Assembly (NCBI RefSeq): GCF_902498065.1
Contig: NZ_CABVIR010000001.1
Coordinates: forward strand, 1,885,534-1,949,533
Direction: 5' to 3'
Source of the DNA: Pseudomonas fluorescens
GTDB lineage: Bacteria > Pseudomonadota > Gammaproteobacteria > Pseudomonadales > Pseudomonadaceae
Length of the DNA: 64,000 bases
Below the pieces are notes generated by a model. The model was not told where the DNA came from, did no database searches, and saw only the letters and a program-made list of their open reading frames with translations. Below are positions 1-8,674 of the stretch, piece by piece. The translations under genes were made by a program, and so were the position numbers. How positions within the stretch are numbered: position 1 is the first letter of the stretch; every line of letters starts with the position of its first letter.

Positions 1-421
1 ACAGTCCATCCAGGGTTCTGATGCCCTTGGGATTGCCTTTTGGAACAACCACTGACTGGCTGGAATACATATAGTTGACGATGTCGATCACCTCCCGCCG
101 TTCGGGCTTGTCGAACAGCTGATCAACGATCATGTCGCACTGCTGGGCGAGCAATGCCGGTAGCAACCCGGAGAAAGGAATGACCCGCCATTGCACCGGT
201 TTGTCTCCCAGCCGCTTGGCGATTTCCAGCCCCAGATCGACCGTCAGCCCCCTGGGTTTTTGTGCCTCATCGAACGACACCAAGGGCGGTGAGTCCATGC
301 CCGAGCAATAGGTGAGTTTGTCGGCCTTTTGCAGTCGCTCCGGCACCTGGGGCGCGGCAACCGCCCACTGTGCACAGAGCCCGAGGGATACAGCGGCAAG
401 TAACATATGGCGTTTATGCAT
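1..421 (-). CDS. ABC transporter substrate-binding protein, family 3 (partial)
   Basis: This is the N-terminal 140 residues of a periplasmic binding protein; the gene runs off the left edge. The reading starts MHKRHMLLAA with a lipid-compatible, Sec-type signal peptide ending near AVAAP. The mature part reads YCSGMDSPPLVSFDE, then GLTVDLGLEIAKRLG, then LLPALLAQQCDMI, the usual layout of amino-acid-type solute-binding proteins (SBP_bac_3). The start at 421 has GGAG about nine bases upstream. It lies directly downstream of the GntR regulator on the same strand, so it may be under that regulator's control. The ligand cannot be told from this part. Confidence 0.85.
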   Translation of the reverse strand, partial: MHKRHMLLAAVSLGLCAQWAVAAPQVPERLQKADKLTYCSGMDSPPLVSFDEAQKPRGLTVDLGLEIAKRLGDKPVQWRVIPFSGLLPALLAQQCDMIVDQLFDKPERREVIDIVNYMYSSQSVVVPKGNPKGIRTLDGL

Positions 422-493
422 GACGAGACACTCCAGTTGTTTAATAACGGGGCAGTACTCAAAGTCAAAACACTGTCGGGTTTGAGCCCGATT

Positions 494-1162
494 CTATTTT
501 TCCGATTGCAGAAACTGGATCAGCGCCGGCACCGTGCCCTCGATGTGCTCGCGCACAATTGCCTCGGCCCGGTCGACATCGCCTGAGCGAATGGCATCAA
601 GGATCACCGCGTGTTCCTGGCGAGCGCTCAAGGGTTTTTCGCTGTGTTGCAGCCACAGGCGCATTGGCGCCTCAATCAGCGAATACAGCGCCGAGATCTG
701 CTTCATCAGCCGAGGGCGGCCGCTGAGGCTGCACAGGTATTCATGGAAGGAACGATGAAGTCTGACCCACTCGGCGCTTTCGTCGCGGTAGTCATCCATC
801 TCATCCAGCATGCGCTCCAAAGCCGCCAACTGCCGCTCGCCTATCTTGGCCACGGCCACGCGGATGGCCAGGCCCTCAAGGGCACTGCGCATTTCGAAGA
901 CTTCGTGCAATTCGTCGAAATCCAAACCACTGACAATGGCCCCGCGATTAGGTCGCAGGGTTACCAGGCCTTGAGCATCGAGACGGCGAAAGGCTTCGCG
1001 CACCGGCATCCGGCTCATCCCGACTTCGCTGGCAATGTCCTCCGCGATCAGACGGTCGCCTTTGCGGTAACGACCGCCACAGATCGCTTCCAGCAGAAAG
1101 TTGTAAGCCTCCTCCTCAGCGGTCAGGGGCTGACGTTCAACGTAGGTGGGAGCGAATTGCAT
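494..1162 (-). CDS. GntR-family transcriptional regulator (FCD subfamily)
   Basis: A 222-residue repressor-type protein with an N-terminal winged helix (residues about 15-75, containing IAEDIASEVGMSRMPVREAFRRL, the GntR recognition helix) and a C-terminal helical FCD ligand-binding domain with metal-type His and Asp residues (FHEYL, HAVILDAI, HIEGT). FCD regulators usually sense small organic acids. The start MQFAPTYV at 1162 is chosen because AAGGTGA lies just upstream; a start 15 codons earlier has no ribosome site. The partial binding-protein gene follows 72 bases downstream on the same strand. A TTG-N4-CAA dyad 20 bases upstream of the start suggests autoregulation. Confidence 0.9.
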   Translation of the reverse strand: MQFAPTYVERQPLTAEEEAYNFLLEAICGGRYRKGDRLIAEDIASEVGMSRMPVREAFRRLDAQGLVTLRPNRGAIVSGLDFDELHEVFEMRSALEGLAIRVAVAKIGERQLAALERMLDEMDDYRDESAEWVRLHRSFHEYLCSLSGRPRLMKQISALYSLIEAPMRLWLQHSEKPLSARQEHAVILDAIRSGDVDRAEAIVREHIEGTVPALIQFLQSEK

Positions 1163-1181
1163 AAAGTCACCTTTTGCAGTT

Positions 1182-1191
1182 TTGTATCCAA
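1182..1191. promoter_or_regulatory. Candidate operator of the GntR/FCD regulator
   Basis: The sequence TTGTATCCAA is a near-palindrome that differs in one base from TTGTATACAA, the type of site bound by many FCD-type GntR regulators. It lies 20 bases upstream of the regulator's start codon, where binding would repress its own gene. Assignment rests on position and similarity to the family pattern. Confidence 0.35.
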
Positions 1192-1519
1192 TTATCCATT
1201 GATTCAAATCAGCAGAAACCGTGCCACCCTGCTTATAAATTCCTCAAGTTATTAATTAAAAAGAAGTTATTACTCAAAACCTGATGTTCTTTAGATCGGC
1301 GCGATAGTCACCGTGTGCTACGAAATGGCCCAGCGCGCCCCAAATAGGTGAATAACGGTATCCAGGTAACAAATCATTTCGCCAACCTTCGAGGTCTTTT
1401 GCTCCCGCGAGAGAGTGCACTACAGAAATTATCGCTTTAAATATTTTATCCGATTAAGTATTTTGAATGGATGATTGGGCGACAGCCGCCCCCCTTATTC
1501 ATAGCGACAAGGATCACCC
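1192..1519. other. Divergent intergenic region, GntR / TetR
   Basis: This AT-rich gap separates the minus-strand GntR gene from the plus-strand TetR gene and must contain both promoters. I see no open reading frame of substance, no RNA gene and no clear inverted repeat in it apart from the TTG-N4-CAA site at its left border. Confidence 0.5.
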
Positions 1520-2131
1520 GTGAGCGGACTACGTGAACGTCAGAAAGTCGAACGACGCCAAGCCATCAGCAAGGCAGCCATCGAACTGTTTGAGCGCCAG
1601 GGTTTCCAGAACACCACCATCGAACAAATTGCCAACCAGGCTGGGGTGTCAGCGCCCACGGTGTTCAAGTACTTCGGTAACAAACAGGAAATCATTCTGG
1701 AAATCCTGCACGACGCCGACCAGCGTGCCATCAAGGACGCTCGCAGCCAGATGCCTGACATTGAGGACCCGGTCGATGCCATGTGTTACCTGGAGCGGCG
1801 GTTGACCGGCTACGCACTGGAGGTCATGCACCCCAGCCTCTGGCGTGAACTGCTGCCACTGATATTGTTTGGCGGCGACAACGGGCTGCCCCAAGGCTAT
1901 CGCGCCATGAACGATGCACTCAGGACTGAAATCAGTGGGTTGCTCAGAGAGTTGCAGCAGGCCGGCAAACTTCGCGCCGACCTCGACGTCGACCTGGCCT
2001 CTTTCCTGTTGAACGACTATTCACACTTGCAGTTGTTCAGACTGGTCAACCAGGAGCAGCCGGATGTCGAGTCCCACTCCGCTCAGGTAAGGCACATCAC
2101 CGAGTTGCTCTTTTACGGCATGCGGGCCTGA
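1520..2131 (+). CDS. TetR-family transcriptional regulator
   Basis: A 203-residue one-component regulator. The N-terminal helix-turn-helix is clear (residues about 12-58: AIELFERQGFQNTTIEQIANQ, then AGVSAPTVFKYFGNKQEIIL). The C-terminal 140 residues form the variable helical ligand domain. The gene starts with GTG at 1520, with AAGGA eight bases upstream. The aldo/keto reductase gene follows 89 bases downstream in the same direction, so the two may form a small unit in which the regulator controls the reductase. The effector is unknown. Confidence 0.9.
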   Translation: MSGLRERQKVERRQAISKAAIELFERQGFQNTTIEQIANQAGVSAPTVFKYFGNKQEIILEILHDADQRAIKDARSQMPDIEDPVDAMCYLERRLTGYALEVMHPSLWRELLPLILFGGDNGLPQGYRAMNDALRTEISGLLRELQQAGKLRADLDVDLASFLLNDYSHLQLFRLVNQEQPDVESHSAQVRHITELLFYGMRA

Positions 2132-2220
2132 GAAAATACACAGATGCAATCACTTCGCAGGGTGTTTGGCTGAACGCCAAAAACCAGAGGACTGACGATT
2201 AACTCAAACGGCGGACCGGT

Positions 2221-3174
2221 ATGAAAAAAGACTATTTGGGCAGTTCAACGATGGAGAGTTCACGCCTGGTGCTGGGCGGCAATGTCTTTGGCTGGACCGT
2301 CAACGAACAAGATTCGCTGAAGCTACTCGACGCAGCGTTTGAACTCGGCATCAACACCTTTGATACCGCAGACGCCTATTCCATCTGGGCCAGTGGTAAT
2401 CGCGGCGGCGAGTCGGAAGCCATCATTGGCAAATGGCTGAGTCAGAACAGCCACCGACGCAGTGAAGTGAAGATTATCACCAAGGTCGGGGCCGAACTCT
2501 CGCCCGATCAGCACGGGCTCTCGAAAGGCAGAATCCTGCAAGCCGTGGATGATTCGCTGCGTCGACTGCGAACCGATTACATCGATTTGTACTTCTCCCA
2601 CTACCCGGATGCCTCGACAGCACACGAGGAAACCCTGGAGACTTACAGCGCGTTGATCGCCTGCGGCAAGGTTCGCTCGATCGGCGCATCCAACTACACC
2701 CTGGAAGATCTGCAGGCGGCCAAATCCTCTGCCGATCGCCACGCCCTGCCCCACTACACCTGCCTTCAGGTGGAGTACAACCTCTATGATCGCCATGACT
2801 TCGAACAGCAGTTGCGTACTTTTGCCCTGGCCGAGGGCTGCGAGGTCCTGACTTACTTCAGCCTGGCCTCGGGTTTCCTCAGTGGCAAATACAAAGGCCT
2901 GAATGACCTGACGCACAGTGCTCGCCGCGAGGACCTGGAAAAGTATTTCGATGAGCGCGGCATACGCATTTTGCACGTTCTGCATCAGGTGGCGCAGGAA
3001 CAGCAGGTCCCACCTGCGGAAATCGCCTTGGCCTGGGTCATGCACCAACCCGGTGTAACCTCTGCCATTGCGAGTGCCACCAACCTGGAGCAACTCAATA
3101 GCCTGGCGCGTTCGACGCAACTGGGGCTGGATGCGCAAACCCTTGAACGACTGGACCTGGCCAGCCTCCTTTGA
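2221..3174 (+). CDS. Aldo/keto reductase
   Basis: A 317-residue NADPH-dependent oxidoreductase of the aldo/keto reductase superfamily. It shows the barrel-fold landmarks: GINTFDTADAYS (catalytic Asp and Tyr near residues 46-51), the catalytic Lys in IITKVG, the catalytic His in YFSHYPD, and the cofactor-binding end GVTSAIASATNLEQL. It resembles the YajO/Tas branch acting on small aldehydes and ketones. It is downstream of and probably controlled by the TetR regulator. The ribosome site is weak (GGACCGGT directly before ATG). The physiological substrate is unknown. Confidence 0.88.
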   Translation: MKKDYLGSSTMESSRLVLGGNVFGWTVNEQDSLKLLDAAFELGINTFDTADAYSIWASGNRGGESEAIIGKWLSQNSHRRSEVKIITKVGAELSPDQHGLSKGRILQAVDDSLRRLRTDYIDLYFSHYPDASTAHEETLETYSALIACGKVRSIGASNYTLEDLQAAKSSADRHALPHYTCLQVEYNLYDRHDFEQQLRTFALAEGCEVLTYFSLASGFLSGKYKGLNDLTHSARREDLEKYFDERGIRILHVLHQVAQEQQVPPAEIALAWVMHQPGVTSAIASATNLEQLNSLARSTQLGLDAQTLERLDLASLL

Positions 3175-3202
3175 GACTGTCTGTAAGCAAGAGCCCAGGC
3201 AT

Positions 3203-3223
3203 GTGGCTGGCATGACCAGCCAC
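3203..3223. repeat. Perfect hairpin between convergent genes
   Basis: Eight-base arms (GTGGCTGG and its complement) with a five-base loop lie between the convergent aldo/keto reductase and chemoreceptor genes. An A-run follows it on the plus strand, which is the wrong polarity for a terminator on either strand, so it is listed only as an inverted repeat. Confidence 0.5.
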
Positions 3224-3245
3224 AAAAAAACGAAGCCCACTCAGT

Positions 3246-5357
3246 TCAGGTCTTGAAACGCTCCAGCAAACGTCCTTGCTCAGTGGCCTGCCCACTCACA
3301 TCGGCGATCTCCTGCGCCGACTCACGTGCGCTGGCCGTCAGGTCCTCGCTGAGCCGGCGGATGCGACCGACCGAACTATTGATCTGCTCCGACACCGCGC
3401 TCTGTTCTTCGGCAGCGCTGGCAATCTGGACGTTCATCTGAGCCACCTGACCTATGCCTTCACCAACGCCGTACAGCGACTCGACTAACGCACCAAACAG
3501 CGCCGCCAGTTCCTGGCCGAGATTCTGATTCAACGTCATCGAATGCACGACCACGACGGTATCTTGCTGCAGGTCTTCGATGATCGAGCGCGTTTCCTGG
3601 ATCGAATCCTGAATGCGGCTGGACAGGTTGCGTACCTCATCAGCCACCACGGCGAACCCTCTCCCATATTCACCCGCCCGTGCCGCCTCGATGGCTGCAT
3701 TGAGCGCCAGCAGGTTGGTCTGTTCGGCGATGTCGCGGATGATATCGAGGACGCTGCCGATCTTTTCACTCTTGACGGACAGCTGGTTGACCTGGCGGTT
3801 GGCGTTGGCCAAGTCCTCGCCCTGACGGGCAACTATCCGGGTGGTTCTTTCGATCAGCTCGGTGCCGTCGTCAATGGTCTGCAATACAGTCCCCGTTGCT
3901 TGCGACGCCGACGCGGTATTGCGAGCAATCTCCTGCGCCGAAAGGTTCATCTGGTACATAGCCGTTGCAACCTGATCGATGTCCTGGCGTTGGTGCTCCA
4001 TGGTTTGCAAATTAGCGGTGCTGCCTCGGGCAGATCTGGCCGCCGCCGCCCGCAACTCGGTCATAGAGCCCTTGAGGCGGGTGACAATAGGCTGCAACAC
4101 ATCAAGAAAAGCATTTAGTCCACTGGCCACGCCGCCCAATTCGTCGGCACGGGCGTAGTTAAGGCGCTTGACCAGATCGCCTTCGCCCCGGGCCAAATCG
4201 TCGGCCATCAGCGACATTGCCCGCAGTGGTCGTACGATGCTCCGGGACGCGAGCCAGATCACCACCAGTCCAAAAACCGTCAGCGCCAAGCCCATCAGCA
4301 CCTCCTTTTGCACTGCCGCGAGCAGGTGCTCATTCATCGCTTCGTGCAACTTAAGCAGCGGTGCGAACATCTGCTCCGAGGGTACCTTGACCACAATGCG
4401 CCAAGGTTCGGCCCCAGGAATGGGTGAGAACGTCCGACTGACGAGCAAATCCTGCAGCGGTCGTGATTGTCCCGGCAATAATGCGGAGTACTCCACGCCA
4501 GGTTCCTTGAAGTGACCGCCCAATGCATCCTTGTCCAGCGTACTGCCAGCAACCCGTCCAGAGGCGCTGACAATCCACACATCCCCAGCCTGCCCCGGCA
4601 AGCCTGCCTTGGCAGCCAAGGCTACGACTTGAATCTGGCTTAACTGAATGTCGATACCCAGCACCGCTACCACACGACCGTGATCGATCACTGGCAGGGT
4701 CAGCGAGGTCATGAGAATCGGACTGCCAGAGGCATCATCGAGATAGGGATTCAGCAGACAAGGCTGCGTCGTTCGTAGCGGGCAGTCATACCAGGTGCGG
4801 GATGCCTTGCCGTCAGCCATGGGCTTGTCGTCGACAATGCTCTTTTCTTGCACAGTGACTTGCTCCATCTTCCCGCCGCTCTGGCGAAACCAGACCGGCG
4901 CAAAACGCCCCAACTCATTGCTACCCAGTTCGCTCTGTCCGGAAAAGTGCGCGTCCTGCCCGTCGAAAGCGTTGGGCTCGAAGACGACATAAGTGCTGAT
5001 AAACGTCGGATTGGCTTGCAAGCTGGCCTGCAACTGCCCGGTGATGTAGGCCCTAGCGTGCTCTGGTGTCAGCGCCCCACTACCGCTAAGCGACATGATT
5101 CGCATGACCTCCGCTGATGAGGCCTCACCGACGCGCAGGGCATCGCGGAAAAACACCTGGACACCAGAGGACTGGAAACGAACGGACTCAACCACACGTT
5201 CCTCGATAGCCTGGGTCATGCTGGCAGAAGTCAGCCCTTCGGCGCGCTGACTCAAGCCACTCATTTCCTTGATTGCGGTGCTGATCAGGGCCAAGGCCAA
5301 CAGTGTCAGGCATAGCCCGACCAGTAGAATAATTCGGGCTCGTAAAGTGACAAACAT
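3246..5357 (-). CDS. Methyl-accepting chemotaxis protein with periplasmic Cache domain
   Basis: A 703-residue transmembrane chemoreceptor. A first membrane segment (residues about 6-28) is followed by a large periplasmic region (about 30-330) of double-Cache type, including [19 protein letters not shown] and [17 protein letters not shown] second membrane segment (about 350-375) leads into a HAMP domain ([27 protein letters not shown]). The cytoplasmic signalling hairpin carries the conserved tip [18 protein letters not shown] near residue 545 and an adaptation region. Start MFVTLRAR at 5357 has GGAG six bases upstream. Cache chemoreceptors of pseudomonads commonly sense amino acids, polyamines or organic acids; the adjacent PotF-like operon fits a polyamine-type ligand but this is inference. 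Confidence 0.93.
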   Translation of the reverse strand: MFVTLRARIILLVGLCLTLLALALISTAIKEMSGLSQRAEGLTSASMTQAIEERVVESVRFQSSGVQVFFRDALRVGEASSAEVMRIMSLSGSGALTPEHARAYITGQLQASLQANPTFISTYVVFEPNAFDGQDAHFSGQSELGSNELGRFAPVWFRQSGGKMEQVTVQEKSIVDDKPMADGKASRTWYDCPLRTTQPCLLNPYLDDASGSPILMTSLTLPVIDHGRVVAVLGIDIQLSQIQVVALAAKAGLPGQAGDVWIVSASGRVAGSTLDKDALGGHFKEPGVEYSALLPGQSRPLQDLLVSRTFSPIPGAEPWRIVVKVPSEQMFAPLLKLHEAMNEHLLAAVQKEVLMGLALTVFGLVVIWLASRSIVRPLRAMSLMADDLARGEGDLVKRLNYARADELGGVASGLNAFLDVLQPIVTRLKGSMTELRAAAARSARGSTANLQTMEHQRQDIDQVATAMYQMNLSAQEIARNTASASQATGTVLQTIDDGTELIERTTRIVARQGEDLANANRQVNQLSVKSEKIGSVLDIIRDIAEQTNLLALNAAIEAARAGEYGRGFAVVADEVRNLSSRIQDSIQETRSIIEDLQQDTVVVVHSMTLNQNLGQELAALFGALVESLYGVGEGIGQVAQMNVQIASAAEEQSAVSEQINSSVGRIRRLSEDLTASARESAQEIADVSGQATEQGRLLERFKT

Positions 5358-5386
5358 GGCGAGTCTCCTGTGCCGAGTGGCCACAC

Positions 5387-5412
5387 AAAAAAATGGCGAC
5401 ATGCCTGTCGCC
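5387..5412 (-). terminator. Rho-independent terminator of the hydrolase-porin-potF-DUF3237 operon
   Basis: On the minus strand a hairpin with seven-base arms GGCGACA/TGTCGCC and a four-base loop is followed by ATTTTTTTG. It lies downstream of the DUF3237 gene and just upstream of the chemoreceptor start, so it ends the four-gene operon and separates it from the chemoreceptor. Confidence 0.8.
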
Positions 5413-5538
5413 GATCAGAGGAAGTGCCCGTGCCCCCCTGTTGCACTGCCTGTCATCCACACCCGTCCGACCGGCGATGCGCGCCAGCGACAAGGGTTAA
5501 CAGAGGCCGTACTTAACAGCAGAGGTGAATCTCGGGCA

Positions 5539-6027
5539 TCAATAGAAGCGGTAGCAGTGAATCACTACCTGACTTGCGTTGGGGTAATGCACATGGCCGA
5601 TAAAGCTTGCACGGGTGAGCCAGTCCAGGCGCCCCTTAGGCACTTGAAACACCGGCGTGCAGGTGCAGTGGTACTCCGTTTCGGGAATCGGCCACTGGCC
5701 TTGTCGCTCCAGCTGGCGACCGTATTCGGTCATGTTCAGCAAGCCGATGTTACGGATGTTGATCAACTCCCCCTGGTCGGTACGCAAGCTGTAGCGTGCG
5801 TCCAGTTGACCGACGCCGTCAGGGCGCAGCAGGAAAAAATCCTCGCCCCCGGCCAGCACCTGACCTTTGAAGTCCAGCCCTTCGAAATCCCCCCCGAGAA
5901 TTGGGTAGTTGCAACGCGTTCCATCTACGCTCTCCCCCAACAACAGCCCAGGGCCGATATCGACGCGCAGGGCCAGCACCCGATACAAGCTGGGGGCGGC
6001 GCCCCTCAACTCCAATGGTTCAGCCAT
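5539..6027 (-). CDS. DUF3237 family protein
   Basis: A 162-residue protein of the DUF3237/UPF0311 family, a small beta-barrel-like fold of unknown function. Family landmarks visible are the LRVDIGPG start, the GTRCNYPILGG segment, GGEDFFLLRPDGVGQLDARYSLRT, and the C-terminal WLTRASFIGHVHY. There is no signal peptide, so it should be cytoplasmic. The start MAEPLELRG at 6027 has AGGAG eight bases upstream. It is the last gene of a four-gene operon with a PotF-like binding protein, a porin and a serine hydrolase, which suggests a role in processing the compound taken up. Confidence 0.85.
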   Translation of the reverse strand: MAEPLELRGAAPSLYRVLALRVDIGPGLLLGESVDGTRCNYPILGGDFEGLDFKGQVLAGGEDFFLLRPDGVGQLDARYSLRTDQGELINIRNIGLLNMTEYGRQLERQGQWPIPETEYHCTCTPVFQVPKGRLDWLTRASFIGHVHYPNASQVVIHCYRFY

Positions 6028-6075
6028 GGCAAACACTCCTGTGTGGCCCGGCACAAAAGCACCGGGCCACGATGA

Positions 6076-7179
6076 TCAGCGATTGGTCTTGATGCTGGTC
6101 CAGGTGCGAGTGCGGATCCGCTCCATGGCTGGCGGCATGGGCTGTAAAGCGAACAGGGTTTTGCGCGCTTCGTCCGGCACATACATGTTGGGGTTATTAC
6201 GGATGTCCGCATTCACCAGCGCGGTGGCATCCTTGTTCGGGTTGGGGTATCCGATCTTGTTGCTGATCCGGGCGATCACATCCGGGCGCAGGATGTAATT
6301 GATGAACTCGTGGGCCTCCTTGGTGTGGGGGGCGTTAACCGGCACCATCATCACGTCCGACCACATCGGCGCGCCTTCCTTGGGTAACGCCATTTCCACC
6401 CTCACACCCTTGCCCGCAGCATCGGCCAGCTGTTTGGCCAGCGCCACGCCGCCCGACCAGCCAACGGCGACGCAAATGTCACCGTTGGCCAGGTCCATGC
6501 CGTAGCGCGACGAGTTGAAGTAGGTGACGTAAGGGCGAATCTTCATCATCGCCGCCTGAGCCTGCGGGTAGTCCTCGCGTTTCTGGCTGTTGGGATCGAG
6601 GCCCTTGTAGTGCAAAGCGATGGGCAAGATCTCGTTGGCTGCATCGAGGAAACCGACGCCACAACTGGCCAGCTTGCTGAGGTTCTCTTCCTTGAAGATC
6701 ATGTCCCAGGTGTTCATCTGCACACTGGCACCCAGAATCTGCTGGACCTTGTCGACGTTGTAGCCGATCAGCGTGGTGCCCCACAGGTAGGGCGCAGCGT
6801 AGCGATTGCCCGTGTCACCCACCGCCTCCAGGGATTTCATGAACTCCGGGGCCAGATGCTGCCAGTTCGGCAGTTGGCTACGGTCCAGAGGCTGGACAGC
6901 ACCCGCCGCGATCAAGTGACTCAGGTTGGCGCTACCGGGGTAGACCACATCATAGCCAGAGTTGCCGGTTAGCAGCTTGGACTCCAGCGTCTCGACGCTG
7001 TCGAACACGTCATAGATCGGACGGATCCCGGTTTCCTCCTGAAAGCTCTTGAGGATCTCCGGTGGCAAGTATTCGATCCAGTTATAGATGCGCACCGTGC
7101 GCTCTTCAGCCTGAGACATTCCTACCGTCAACAACGACAGAGCGACACACAACAGGGCATTGCGTACTTTCTTGTTCAT
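6076..7179 (-). CDS. PotF-like polyamine ABC transporter substrate-binding protein
   Basis: A 367-residue periplasmic binding protein. A Sec signal peptide (residues 1-24, ending SQAEE) is followed by RTVRIYNWIEYLPPEILKSF, the typical opening of spermidine/putrescine-binding proteins, and by the two-lobe fold with FDSVETLESKLLTGNSGYDVVYP and YAAPYLWGTTLIGYN. It delivers a polyamine-like cation to an ABC permease; no permease or ATPase gene is next to it, so it must work with components encoded elsewhere. ATG at 7179 is chosen over an upstream TTG because AGGAG lies eight bases before it. Third gene of the operon. Confidence 0.92.
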   Translation of the reverse strand: MNKKVRNALLCVALSLLTVGMSQAEERTVRIYNWIEYLPPEILKSFQEETGIRPIYDVFDSVETLESKLLTGNSGYDVVYPGSANLSHLIAAGAVQPLDRSQLPNWQHLAPEFMKSLEAVGDTGNRYAAPYLWGTTLIGYNVDKVQQILGASVQMNTWDMIFKEENLSKLASCGVGFLDAANEILPIALHYKGLDPNSQKREDYPQAQAAMMKIRPYVTYFNSSRYGMDLANGDICVAVGWSGGVALAKQLADAAGKGVRVEMALPKEGAPMWSDVMMVPVNAPHTKEAHEFINYILRPDVIARISNKIGYPNPNKDATALVNADIRNNPNMYVPDEARKTLFALQPMPPAMERIRTRTWTSIKTNR

Positions 7180-7218
7180 GGTCAAACACTCCTAAGCGGC
7201 CGCGGCGGCTCGCGACAC

Positions 7219-8556
7219 TTAATAGCGGTAGGTGAAGTACAGTTCCAGCGCACTGAATTTTTTATCATCGCCGAATACCTGCTTGGCAGCGGCGAGGGGC
7301 TTGACCCAGTTGTAGGACAGCGACGTATAAAAAGATGGAGTCGGAGTCCAGTCGAGGAAAACGACGCTCTCATCGGCAAAGCGCCGATCACTGACCGGTG
7401 CGCCCATGTAATTTTTTTCGTCCAGCCAAAACTGATAGTGAATCGCACCGAGGGTCAGCGTTGGGTTCAGGTGAGTTTTAAGTGAGAACTGCTGAACGTT
7501 TTCGTTGCTGTTGAACAACAAGTAGTTACCAACAACATCCCCCACCAGCCAGGTGCTCCAGTCGACGAAGCCTTTGCTCAGAGGGTCCCAGGCTTTCTGG
7601 CGATTATCGGTGAGGTTGTCATCGCCGGAAAAACTGGCGTAGCGATAGCCGATGACCGGCGTCAGGGGCAAGCTATTGAACGCGTAATCGGCCTGACCAT
7701 ACCAAGCCTTGGCATCGTAATCGACGCCCTCGCCGCTGCCTTTCTCCAGCGCGTATTCGGCGTTGAGCGTCAAGGCGGATACGCCCGGCACCTTGGCGTT
7801 GAGTGCCCTGACGTTGTACACCTGCATCCCGTCCCTGAATCGAGGGGCCGTGCTGCCCTTGGGGCCCAGCGCATTGACCTTCATCGCCATGGCGCCCAGC
7901 GTCACCTGGTCGTCGAGGTTGTAATCCAGGTTGGCGCCCGTCATGCGGAAGTCACCCAGATCGTCGTCGGTTCGCAAGCTAAAAGCCTGGGCCTTCAACG
8001 CGCCATGATCCCAGGCCAGGATCGCCGAATCCTTGAAGGCGGTTCTTGGGCCAAGCCAATAGGCGCCGTCATCGAGTTGGTCAAGGTTGCCGTCCATGAC
8101 GATGAAGCCTGTACCGATCATGTAGTTCTGGCGCCCGGCAGTCAGCGTCCATTCCCCGGCGCGGAAACCGCCGTAGAGTTCTTCAGCGGCCACATCACCA
8201 TCAGAGCTGCGCGTAAAGCCACCGGCATCGCCATCGCCAAAGGTGGTCGCCGCCACCAGCGAGCCACCGGCCAGCAGGCTGAAGTCAGGCTGCAGCGAAT
8301 AGTCCAGCTTGATGCCTGGCTTGACGTAGAACTCCTGCCAGTCGATTTTCGTGCCGCCATTTTTGCCGCCGCGCATATCGACGCGGCCACTGCCAAAGTT
8401 GACGTTTCGAGTGGAAAGGGTCGCCCCCCCGGCGCTGAGATTGAACTCACCTTTGAGGTTGCCGTCCTCGAAGCTGTAGCCAGCCAACGCAACGTGGGTC
8501 GTTAGGGGTAAGCCGAACGCTAAGAGCGCTCGAGAGAAACGCGTCATCGAAACCAT
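7219..8556 (-). CDS. Alginate-export-type outer-membrane beta-barrel protein
   Basis: A 445-residue outer-membrane protein with a signal peptide (residues 1-26, ending ALAGYS) and alternating beta-strand sequence ending in the aromatic C-terminus LELYFTYRY, typical for assembly by BamA. The sequence fits the alginate export (AlgE-like, PF13372) superfamily, members of which serve as substrate channels in catabolic operons rather than only in alginate secretion. ATG at 8556 has AGGAG six bases upstream. Within this operon it probably admits the substrate of the hydrolase or binding protein; the substrate is not identifiable. Confidence 0.85.
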   Translation of the reverse strand: MVSMTRFSRALLAFGLPLTTHVALAGYSFEDGNLKGEFNLSAGGATLSTRNVNFGSGRVDMRGGKNGGTKIDWQEFYVKPGIKLDYSLQPDFSLLAGGSLVAATTFGDGDAGGFTRSSDGDVAAEELYGGFRAGEWTLTAGRQNYMIGTGFIVMDGNLDQLDDGAYWLGPRTAFKDSAILAWDHGALKAQAFSLRTDDDLGDFRMTGANLDYNLDDQVTLGAMAMKVNALGPKGSTAPRFRDGMQVYNVRALNAKVPGVSALTLNAEYALEKGSGEGVDYDAKAWYGQADYAFNSLPLTPVIGYRYASFSGDDNLTDNRQKAWDPLSKGFVDWSTWLVGDVVGNYLLFNSNENVQQFSLKTHLNPTLTLGAIHYQFWLDEKNYMGAPVSDRRFADESVVFLDWTPTPSFYTSLSYNWVKPLAAAKQVFGDDKKFSALELYFTYRY

Positions 8557-8674
8557 ATGAAGCTCCTGTGTGATTATTGTTGTTACAGGGCAGTGAAATG
8601 GCGGCGCAGTACGCCGCCAACACCTGGCCGAGCCAGGTGAATAGGACGCAAACTTCTTGTATTTATGGGGCGTT

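Noticed and set aside
3203..3223. Hairpin as terminator between convergent genes
   Set aside because: The adjoining A-run is on the wrong side for intrinsic termination on either strand.
2323..3240. A 305-codon reading on the minus strand
   Set aside because: It lies antisense to the aldo/keto reductase, which has catalytic residues and family pattern; no motif is seen on the opposite strand.
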